DNA from: Saxidomus purpurata
Taxonomy: Eukaryota > Mollusca > Bivalvia > Venerida > Veneridae
Assembly (NCBI GenBank): GCA_022818135.1
Contig: JAFMSR010000019.1
Coordinates: 1,550,649-1,614,648, forward strand
Direction of reading: 5' to 3'
Length of the DNA: 64,000 nucleotides
A program made the position numbers and the translations under genes. Positions within the stretch are counted from its first letter, which is position 1. Each line of letters starts with the position of its first letter. The notes under the pieces are model-generated. The model worked only from the letters and a program-made list of their open reading frames with translations. It was not told the origin of the DNA and did no database searches. Positions 23,182-35,100 of this stretch are shown here, in pieces.

Positions 23182-26100
23182 CTGGAAAAACAAGAAAATA
23201 TTTATTACATAGAACCTGGTTTCCAGCCTGGAAAAGGCAAGAAAATATTTATAACATAGAACCTGGGAGGAAAATATAATCTTATGTACCTGGTTTCTGG
23301 CCTGGAAAGGAAGGAAAACATTTATCACATAGAACCTGGTTTCTTGCCTGGAAAGGGCAATAAAACATTTATTACATAAAACCTGGTTTCTTGCATGGAA
23401 AGGGCAAGAAAACATTTATTACATAGAACCTGGTTTCCAGTCTGAAAAAGGTAAGGAATATATAATCTCATGTACCTGGTTTCTAGCCTGAAAAGGCAAG
23501 AAAATATTTGTTACATAGAACCTGATTTCCAGCCTGGAAAGGCAAGAAAACAGTTAACTCATGTACCTGGTTTCCAGTCTGGAAAAGGCCATCTCATATA
23601 AATCCCATATAAATATCATATAAAACATTTAACTCAAATTTCAACACTTGATATCAAGAGTTTTCAAACTTGAAAGGAGGAAAACAAAAATATTGCTGGA
23701 AACCATTTTGGATAAGTGATGATCCTCTTAAAGCAATATTTGATGTTTTGTTCTTTTGAAAAATATCTGGACCAATTAAATCATTTTATTACGTGTTGAA
23801 AATAAGATGAGCGTAGGCGTTGTTATTTCGGGAGTTTCAATACCAAATTATCATTCTGTAATTATTTCAAATGCTTTTTTCTAGAAAACAATTACCTAAA
23901 TAAACTGAAGATTAAAGAAGATAAACCCATTTATACCTAGATATTCTGACTTCTAATTTAGGCAAGTCTATTTCTTTAAATAGGGGTATTTTGCAGCATT
24001 GCAATCGAAAAGGCTAGTAACTTAAATCCTGATCAGACATTTGTCGTCTGCTTCAGAGCTTACCTGTTTGAAAAAGTAGGTATTTTAATCATAGACCACC
24101 GTATCTATAAAAAAAAAAAAATGTATTATATAATACAATTTTTTTTTTTTTTTTTTTTTCTTAGATACGGTGGCCTATGATTTTAATAGACACTAGGCAA
24201 AAATGGATTAACAGTAAGAGCATTGCTAACTTAAATATGGCGATTATACTGTTCAAAAGATATTTGTCAGCACTTTCATACCCTTCAGCTATCATATGGG
24301 CTCTGTACAGCATTATGAGACAGGTTGTAACTGCCTCCGTGGTCAAGTGTGGTTAAGAGTCGGCAACCTGAAATCTCTGTAACGTACTGCTCTGTGGTTA
24401 AGAGTTGGCAACCTGAAATCTCTGTGACGTACTGCTCTGTGGTTAAGAGTTGGCGACCTGAAATCTCTGTGACGTACTGCTCTGTGGTTAAGAGTTGGCG
24501 ACCTGAAATCTCTGTGACGTACTGCTCTGTGGTTAAGAGTTGGCGACCTGAAATCTCTGTAACGTACTGCTCTGTGGTGAAGAGTTGGCGACCTGAAATC
24601 TCTGTAACGTACTGCTCTGTGGTTGAGGGTTGTTGGTCTCCTGCTATCAACCATGTCTCTTTATGTGAAAAAAAATGGCTGTTACTTATGGAAGATAGGG
24701 TTCTAGTACTGGTCCTTAGGAAAATTGCCAGCCTGTAAAATAACGGGGGGGGGGGGGGGAAATGCCAAACTGCTCTTAAACCTCTGACCTGCTGCATTCC
24801 CTGTTTATTTATCTAGGAAGAACACAACCATCTTACCTGAAACAATGACAACTGGGTCACCAACTTTGATGAATCCTCGGTCCAAGCCGACTTGAATACC
24901 CTTATAAATTCTTCGGTCAACATCAACCGTCCATTCGTTCAGGATTCCATCTGAAACAAACAACGTAAACGTTTTACTTTACCTTTTCAGTGTGTCTGTC
25001 TTAACAGTAACTTTTCACACATTTATAATTTTTAAGCGTGTACATATCTACCCCAACTTAAGCCTCACAAATTAATTGCATGATTATCATCCTATCATTT
25101 CATATCACAGACAGACTTGAGATTTTTATTTTGTCATAACCAAAACACGAAATATTATCTGACTTGTTTAGTAAAACTTAAACAAAACTTTTTAAATTTC
25201 AGCATACCACTTGCTAGAAAAAGCTCCAATTCAAATGTGTGATTCCTATGAAAAGTAAATATTTCAAATTTGCAGAATTTCTGGAAAGCTGCATATCATT
25301 TTTTGTGAGTTTCATGAAAAATTCTGTGAGAACAACTTGCATACTTGGCTGGGATGATAATCCTGCAATTACTTATGACCTTAGCGGTGTTTTCAAAATG
25401 AAGACCTGGGGCTTTACCAATTTCCAATTCTACTAAAATGTATCTATTTTCTTGCAAAATGTATCTAAATATATATAATATAGTCTAAATATAATGATAT
25501 ATAAATGAAAGGAATGTTAGAAATGAAAAGTTTTCAATTTGAAGGAAGCAAAATTCATTCTTATTTATGATTAGAAATGAAGCGTCAAAATGAGCTGAAA
25601 AAATATTTAAAAACTCTTTTAGTGTTAATATTAACAAAAGAAAGGTGAGATGTTAAAACTGTAAAAGTGACACAGTGTTACTTTTGTGAAAAATGATACG
25701 AAAAATCAAAGAAAAATGCAGCTACTATCTAAAATGATAAAAGCAAAAAACCAATATGGCTACCAATTTAAAACAAGGGAGGTAAGTATTGTAGATGTGG
25801 AAACTATCTATAAAAAGCCTTCAGATGCAGCCATTCTTCTATCACTACAAATCTTTTATTTCCATCACCAGGCACATAACACACTAGACAATATGTCCAG
25901 TACATGCGTGCTCCCTTGTCCAACTGTAAGCTTAACCAACTTCCACCTAGATTTTTACAATGGGATCTTCTGACTTCCAATTTGGGCAAGTCTATTTCTT
26001 TAAATAGGGGTGTTTTTCACAATAAATTGTGTGATCCAAAAGGCTAGATCAGATGATACTGTATTTGTCAACTCCTTCAAAGTGTAGCTGTTTTTAGATT

Positions 26101-29100
26101 TTTACAATGGGATCTTCTGATTTTCAATTTGGGCAAGTCTATTTCTTTAATAGGGGTGTTTTGCAGAATTGAAATCCAAAAGACTTACAGCTTAAATTTT
26201 GATCAGACAACTCTGCTTTGAAGTGTAGCTGTTTGAAAAGGTACGCTTGTATATTTTAACGGACACTAGGCACAAATTGGTTAAGGTTTAAGTGATTACT
26301 GTTAGTAAAGAAAGTTTGGTGTATAATGGCAACTTTGTTGGTGAATGATAGTCCATTTTTAGTTACATAACTTTCTGTTAGCTTAGCTTTAGAACTAAGC
26401 TGAAAATGTCATTTTGTTACGGCAATGCTGATGTACATATAAGTTCAAACTCAAAGTAATGCAGATATGCAGTTACACTGCTGTTCTAAAAGGGTGACTG
26501 ATGTTAACTTTTTATAAAGTTTAAATTTGTTTCAGCTCCTGACATTCATATGTGCTTCTATATTTGTTTCAATCAACTACAGAAAGCACCAAAGTGTAGT
26601 GTAACAATTAACATGACCAAAGCAGAATAACTTTAACTGTTTGTTATTTAGACCAACGTTTTAGCATCTTACAGAGCCTTCATCAAAGATCAACTAGATG
26701 CCCACGTGCAACATGTCGAGCCCGCCATATGTCAAAAGGGCTAACTCCTTACCAAGTAGAGATGGGTCAAAATACACCTAAATATTGGATGTTGTACCAC
26801 AGAAAAGTGGTCTAGATTTTTCTCTACGGCCAGTAATAAAAAAAGTTACAATATAAGCTATTTATAGTAACAACAAAGGGAAGTAATTCTAAAAACCAAG
26901 GGTAGCCCATGGTGGTGAACATTTGTACAAAAGTAACATCAAAACCCTCCATGCATGAAGAAGAAAGCTCAAGACAAAGATATTCTTGACTTTGAACTTT
27001 AACCTCAGGTGTGACCTTGACCTTAGACCTAGGGACCGGTTCTTGCACATGACACTCCGTCTCATGATGGTGAACATTTGTGCCAAGTTAAATTAAAATC
27101 CCTCCATGCATGAAAAAGATATGCTCCGGACAAAGTCATTCTTGAATTTGACCTTTAACCTCCAAGTGTGGCCTTGACCTTAGTCCTAGGGACCTGGTTC
27201 TTGCGCATGACACTCCGTCTAATGATGGTAAACATTTGTGCCAAGTAACATCAAAACCCCTCCATGCATGGAAAAGATATGGTCCGGACAAAATCGGGGG
27301 GGGGGGGGGGGCGGGGGGGGGGCACCCACATACGACCGTGGGGCCGCCACCGCCAAAAGTGACAACTATATCCAGTTCACCGCAAGCGGGCTCAACAAAA
27401 ATGTTTTCAGTAACGTACTTTTTTCTATTTTATAAATGCTACAAAAAAAAAGAAAAGAAATCTGATGAAGGCTTTGAAAATGATGATATAAAAACGTTGA
27501 AATAATGTGTTGTTGTTGAATTTTCCATTTTTATAATACTACCGGTAGTATTATTTATCAGTCATGTAATTTTGTGGTAACATCTCTTTGCAGTGATAAA
27601 CATCAACATGTGAACAAAACCTTTCAGAAATATCATTTTTGCTTAACATAACTTTGCAGTGTTAAACATTTTAATAAAGAAACTTCTATGTGACATAATC
27701 TTTTATTAACGTAATTTTTCAGTTACACTTTAAATTTTCAACTTGACTTTTCATTGATATAACGTTTGGCTTAGGGAACTTTTCAACATTATGTAATATT
27801 ATGTTAATTAACATAACTTTTCAACAATGTAAAGTTTTGTTAATGTCACTTTTAAATTTGTAACATTTTGATAACATAACTTTCAACATATTGAGAACGA
27901 AACTTTTCAATAATATAACATTTTGTTTACGTAACTTTTCAATGATTTAACATACCTGAACATTTCAATGCTGTAACATTTTCTTAACATAACTTTCTGT
28001 TATGTAACATATGTTACTTTACTTTCAATAACATAACATTTTGTTAACATAACTTTTCAATGATATAACATTTTGTTAACGAAACGAAACTGAAACAACT
28101 ATATACTTACATCATGTAATGACACCGTAAATTTTAACCATAATTCCAGTTTTATGCGGTTCAAATTACACTAACACTTATAGTTATGACTTTTTTCATT
28201 GGTATGATATTTCTGTGACTATTCTTTTCACCTATTTGTACTTTTCTATCAACATTTAAGGATTGTTCTCTGTGTTACAAGTAACTTGCACAAGAACAAA
28301 TGCAGACAAACAGACAATTTTAACTAAACTTCTGTTAAGCAATTCCATGCAATCAAAAAAAGAATCATCCATTTTCTGTTTAGATTTTTTTCGTAAATGG
28401 TGATAAAAATGAAAGCACAATGTACATCAATGTACATGTACGTAAAATTACTTTGACAGAAAAGACTGGTTAACAATTTATTCTGAAGAACACATTTTCA
28501 TAGAAAATTAACATGAGCCTTATTGCATTTCAAAGATCTGAATCTCAGACCAAAACACTATCGACACTATTGATTCATTCACTTTTCATATGTGATTTCT
28601 AACGTAACTGTCTATCTTTATCACCTAATTGTTGAATTTGAAATGTTCAAGTCCTTTTCTATCTATAGCATTACGTTTTAATCATTGTAACCCTTAATAA
28701 TTGGGGTCCCTAAAATCGGTCCTTCATCTGTTTCCGGGACATTGATCAACCTCATTGTGTTAGTGTAACCAGATCCGGACTTCCAGCCGGTTACTATGAC
28801 AACTGGATCTCCGGTTTCCATCATTCCACGGGCCCGGCCAACTGCTATGCCTTTGTACAGCCTCTTATCCATGTCCTCGGCCCAAAACTCCAGCTTTGGT
28901 TCTAGACATATTAACGACAGAACATGCAAATCTAACTACTGTACTGCTATGCTAACATACCCTGGTGCTATACACTGGCAGTAAATGATATATACCTAGA
29001 TTTTTAAAATGGAATCTTTTGACTTCCAATTTGGGCAGTCTATTTCTTTTAATAGGGGTGTTTTGCAGAATTGCGACTCAAAAAGGCAAAAAAACTTAGA

Positions 29101-32100
29101 ACCTGATCAGACGACAATATATTTGCCGTCTGCTTTGAGGTATGGCTGTTTGAAAAGGTATATATTTTGATAGACACTAGGCATACATTGGTTAAATTTC
29201 TTCACTGCAGGGTTAAGGTACTAAATGTTTATGGTCTGCTTTGATACTCAACCTCTACGATTAAAGCAAACAAAGCACACTTCAAGCAACATATCGGAAA
29301 CCAAAACTTAAATTCATACCAGAGTTAGGAAGAATTCAACCAGAGTTAGGAAGAATTCATACCAGAGTTAGGAAGAATTCAACCAGAGTTAGGAAGTTAT
29401 GCTTAATGAGATGATGAAAGAGTTAGGCAATAATCTAATTCAGAAACCAACCCAGAAACTGTTTCAAAGTATTCTTTTCAGTCATCTTCACTGCTTTTTA
29501 AAGTGGACGGTCATTCTGAGCTCAAACCCAAAAACCCACAGACTTTGGAATGAGTGACCAAAACTCATACTGGTAATGTAATTCTCAAATCAATATGTTT
29601 ACCTCATGATGACAATTCAAACTACTGTAAAAGTCTTTAAATTCGCAAGTTGTTTATTTTGGAATCTTTGAATTCGCGAGCGAACACTATCTTATTATAG
29701 TCACTGTTTGTTTGCTATCTTAGCGAGTTTTTTTATGAACTTGCAAAGTGCTTCATTCAAGAAAATAAAAATCTTGCAATACAAAATCGAAGGAGAAGCA
29801 AGAGAGAGGGTGTATATAGAATAGTATGTGGAAAGAATAACCTAGCATATCGACTTCAAGTGGAAAGCTATAAGGCTAGCTATAAATAGCATAAAAGTTA
29901 CCAAACCATTTGACAACTGATCAATTTTACCGGTATTACAACCCTAGGTTCGAACCTGCACAGGACGACGACTTAGCCTAGCAATGCAATATTCTTGATA
30001 ATGAGAGGCAATGGAAGCTGCTGCTGATAATGATGAAGGAAATATGCTGGATGATTTCTATGGTGATGATAATGATGAAAGTGATGTAGATGACAATAAT
30101 TGCCGATGAAAAAGAAATTTGATAATGAAGTCGATGATCAACGAACTGATGGTCTTTACAAACGATAGTGTTAACCACTAAGATTGACCACAAAACTGTT
30201 GTAAGTCTGTTGTTATTTCATTTAAGTTACAACAGTTTTGCGGTTAACCCACAAATTATGACCCAAGCTTTTCATAGCTCCTCCAAAGGTTAGATAGAAA
30301 TGGTACTAAATAAAATTTGAGAGGGGGAGCAAAATTATTTCAAGCAGTTGAAGTCCTTATGAGCTACAGTAAACTCTGTATATAACAAACTCCTTGGGAA
30401 CATTTAAATTGGTTCCTTATATCCAGGGTTTGTTATATCCATACAGCACATTCATATTTAATAAAGAAGAAAAAATATCGGGCCCATAAAATTTGTTCCT
30501 TATATCCGGGGTTTGTTATATCCATACAGCACATTCATATTTAATAAAGAAGAAAAAATATCGGGCCCATAAAATTTGTTCCTTATATCTGGAATTTCGC
30601 TATATCCGGAGTCGTTATATATAGAGATTACTGTAAATACAAACTGGGGAATGCTAACATGCTATTAACTAATATTAATGGATGGATAGGTGACTGGGTA
30701 AGGCCCATACATGTGTAAATATTCCAGGTAAAAATGATAAGGAATGCAACATGCAATAAAGATTGTTTATAAATGGGTCACAGGTTATCTTTCTAACACA
30801 CTTCAGTTACATGTTCTAATTAGTAATGTCATTTAAAATATTCGCACGTCATTACTGTATACCTTAAGCAGTACAATTTCCTAATAAAATTTTTGGAATT
30901 GTTCATGGAAAAAAACTTGGGAGTATCAATTGTTTACATTCTTTTCCAAGCTGTTGTTAAACCAAGTGAAAATCAAAACAATGACAGGGACAATAAATGC
31001 GGTCACAAATTGAACAATTTTTTAATTGAATAGTGAATTAAATTCGCGTTTTTAGAAAAAAAAGAACATGAAAGTGACCATCAGAAACAATCTTTACTAC
31101 ATTGTCCAGTGTCCACTGATCAGTTACCAATTATGACACAAAATAACACAATACAAAAGAGTCAGCAAACTGGGGTGTTACCTGATTACCTGATTGGTCA
31201 AATACAAAACTGAGCCCACCTCAATCAGTTTTCCATGACCAGTCAAGTACAGCTTCAACTGCTTCCTGATTGGTTAAATATCTGTCAAATTTAGAAATAA
31301 GCTCATCTGATTGGTCAAATTCCAATGTGAGCTCTCTTCTACATGATTGGTCAAATATAAAGATGATCTCACTTCTAGCCAATCAACTGCTAGGAAATGC
31401 AGTGATACAAATTGTGTGAAAGTGCAGAATTTTATGTGTGATTTTCTTCAGATGTATAAAAGTGAAGATCTAAAGTCATTGTAACCCCAGTTTACAGATT
31501 CTGTTTGTTTATAGTACTATCATATAGTTACTAATGACACATCTCCATACCTTCCTCTGTAAAACATGAATTAAAGTTACAAAAAAAAACCAACAATTGG
31601 CTCAAATGTATGTTTTCTTTCTACCAAACTAAACCTGAATATCTTTTAAATCTGCACAGACATATACTTAACAACTTTAAAAACGCAACCAGAAGTTTGA
31701 TCTGTATTTTGTCATTGAAAGAGTGATTTGGAAAATTTAAGAACAGTCCATGCCTTTGGCCATTTCTTGGTTTTATTCAACACACTTATTACAAAATTTA
31801 AATATAATGCCATTGGTAAACATGATTTTATAATGCAAAAAGGTTGCAATTTTACTAATAGCTCAAAATCTATGACTTATCAAAAAGGTTGCAATTTTAA
31901 TGTTGTAAAGTATATATAGTTTGCAGGCAAATTAACTCCAGCTTTTTTTACCCAAAATCAGATTACAAATGCCTTAAGTTTATGAATGAGCAGATTAAAA
32001 ATACTTTATCACACATACTTCATTTTCGTCACATCAAGAGTTTACTTCTCAAGCGTGTATACTGTAAACCAATTACTTTTCGCACCAGTTAACGTTTGCG

Positions 32101-35100
32101 CTAGGCTCATGTTGGACTGATTCCCTGATGGTTAAATTGGCATATTTCAGAATAAAAATGAGAGAAAAAAAAAATAAAGCTAGGGTATATTATTCAACGT
32201 TTTCTAAAGTTTTGGGAAAAAGCAATCTCTGCAAATATAGTGAAAATAAATAGCACGCAAAAAATAGTTGGTTTTCAGTTATACCACCACATTAAACATT
32301 GTATACTGACTGACTTTGACCATGTTGAGTATTTCGCATGGACTTGTCACATTTACTAAATTTAGACCCTTATATTAATCTACCAATTGCTCTTAAATAG
32401 CAAGAAAAGATAAAAATCAACATATATTTCACTGGTGCCCAGGACTTATGAAAATATGAACTGCCTCTCCCTGAATCTGATGTTGAAATATAATATATAA
32501 GTGTGATACGATTAACATATTTTAGCACCAAAAGCAATCAAACATAGTCCATGGCTCACTGGGGCAGGAGAACAGTCGGGTAAATGAAATAACTACCCAC
32601 AATCAAGGGAGATAACACATGGAAATTGAACTACAACTACTGGAAACACAAGGAAAAAAAGAGAGTATCAAGGGGAGACAACCACAAACAATAAATCCTG
32701 TTTCTATGGTGTTTTACCAGAGTATTTTGCAAATATATCAAAGACTTCAAAGTTCTGTAAAGTGGGTAATATTCATAATGATTTAATTTTTGCTACTATT
32801 TCGCTAATTTACCATTTCGCGAATTTACCATTTCGTTAATTTACCATTTCGTGAATTTACCATTTCACTAATTTACCATTTCGCGAATTTACCATTTCAC
32901 TAATTTACCATTTCACTAATTTACCATTTCGCGAATTTACCATTTCACTAATATACCATTTCACTAATTGAAAAAAATCTCATGAAAGATTTATTTTTTC
33001 ATATATTTATTATTAGAATATTCTTGATTTGTGAATTTTGAAAAGTTTGAATCTCGTCTGCTCTAAAATCGCGAAATTTTCGTTACGCTAGAATGACCCT
33101 AGTTACAGTAGCGGACACATTAAGTTTTGCCATGTCTTCAGCAGGTTGATACATTAACTCTTAAATACAACGCTATCAGATCTATCATTACAGGGTGTCT
33201 TTCTCCCATATCTGCCATGCAAGTAAGCCTCAAATAAATTTCCAGTATCAGGACATCACCAAGGCCAAGTGGTTAGAATCGTCGACTTGAAATTGCAGTA
33301 ACCTCTCATTGCTGGAAGGTCATGGGTTTGAGCCCTTGCACTGACCAATGTCTCTTTATAAAAGAAAGTTGGCAGAGTACAGAGTTTAAGTACTGGACTT
33401 TCCCAGGAACTAAAATTAGGTTAACTGCCAATCTGTAAAAATGACTGATATACTGTTGAAACAGAGGTTAATCTACCGGGAAATACAAAAAAAAAAACAA
33501 CAACACTTTCATGTCATTTTTTCAGTGGTTTAAAATCGTATTCCACGGCTTTAGATTTGTGTTTAATGCTGAAACCATAAGAAGTCAGACCAGACAAGAT
33601 TTCCTGCCTCAAGCAATTTCTATACTGTCTTCTTAGACATCAAACTTGTTGCTATGGCAACTGGGAAGCTGATTCCGTTAAGCATAGGCTGTAACTTTAA
33701 ACTGTGAAAATTTACACAGACTAATCTCATTAAGTTGGGTTGTTGAACAATTTCCTTAAAATTATCTTAATTACATCCATGATGGAAGAAAGAGAAGAAT
33801 TTGAGGTACTGGTGCCAAATTTACAGCTGGTAGGACAGAGGCACATAAAATTTTTTATGTCACATCGGTTGTCTTGCCAAAGGACACAATAAAACAACCT
33901 TGGCGGGCGATCAAACTTGTGTCCGCTGGGTTACTAATGAAATGTTGTCTAAACAATAACAGTAAATGTCACATCAATATAAAACGTGACATCTAGTTCT
34001 AACGCACTTCCGTTATAAAGTCGATTCAAACTGTTAAGTCAATTAATTTGTTTTGTCTGAATAACATATAGTACAGTTCAAACTATTTCCATTAACAGCA
34101 TTCTAACACATGGTAACATTAGAACGTGGTTAACCAGTTTGTGATTTTGACATTTTTTTGCGGTGTCATCAACATTTTCTTTTAAATTAACAGCGTCAGC
34201 TAATGCCGTCTGCGGCCACTAAAATCACATATTACGATCACAAATATCAACATTACAGCACAGTAAGCCCTATAATGTAAAAGTATAACATGAGAAACGA
34301 ACAAAACATTTTTCACAAAAGTGATTTCTGTTATCATACAATTTCTTCAGGCTTAGAGCAAAACTGTGTTATCGCTTTGTTTATAATGTCATTTACTGAA
34401 TGCTAAACTGTCCTATAGTTTGATGCTCACCTCTCAAATTACGATAGTTTCACGCTCATCTCTAGAATTACTATAGTTTCACACTCATCTCTGACTCGAA
34501 ATTACGACAGTTTCACACTAATCTCTCAAATTTACTATAGACTTTAGTTTCATGCTCTTCCATGCTCATCTCTCAAACAACGATAGTTTCATGCTCATCT
34601 CTTGAAAAACGACCATTTGATGCTCATCTCCTGTATTACGATAGTTTCACACTTGCCTCAAGAATAATTTGTAGATACAACAATTTTGCTCAAAAACATA
34701 CAAATGGATTTCTAAAGCACATTTCATTGGACAAACAAATGACATCATTTTTTTTGCATGCATGAATAAAGAAATTACCTTTACCTGAGTCTCCATCATT
34801 ACTTCCTTTCAGAAGTCAGAAAATGATAAGAATGACATCACAATTATAAGAATGACATCACAATTATTCATACTGTTCTCAACATGTTCTCTAAAATAAC
34901 TCGTCATGACAACATGCAAGTTCAAACTAATCTCTCATGAAACTAAAAAAATCAGCAACTTTTATAAATAGAGGGTATGGTATGGGGCATCTTGGTACCA
35001 GGTGCCTGGATTTGTGGTCGAAAAACCTGGGCTTGAACCTGGGTCTTCTGTGTTGCAAATTGAATGCAATGTCCATAACCCTCTGCTGATGCTTTGATGA

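Larger units (their letters stand above)
24951..28677 (-). other. intervening region between terminal choices 12A and 12B
   Basis: If 12A is used this region is 3' UTR and downstream flank; if 12B is used it is intron. It holds repeat C copies, a 175 bp tandem repeat, a poly(G) tract and an AT-rich minisatellite, listed separately. No coding exon is seen. Confidence 0.6.

Noticed and set aside
24285..24797. 170-codon open frame (minus) and 129-codon frame (plus) with 15-residue repeats
   Set aside because: Both are translations of a 45 bp tandem repeat inside a SINE, open on both strands, with no splice or homology support.
27236..27505. Gly-rich open frames
   Set aside because: They run through the poly(G) tract at the end of a tandem repeat.
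29325..29398. CRISPR-like spaced repeats
   Set aside because: Units are directly adjacent without unique spacers and the genome is eukaryotic.
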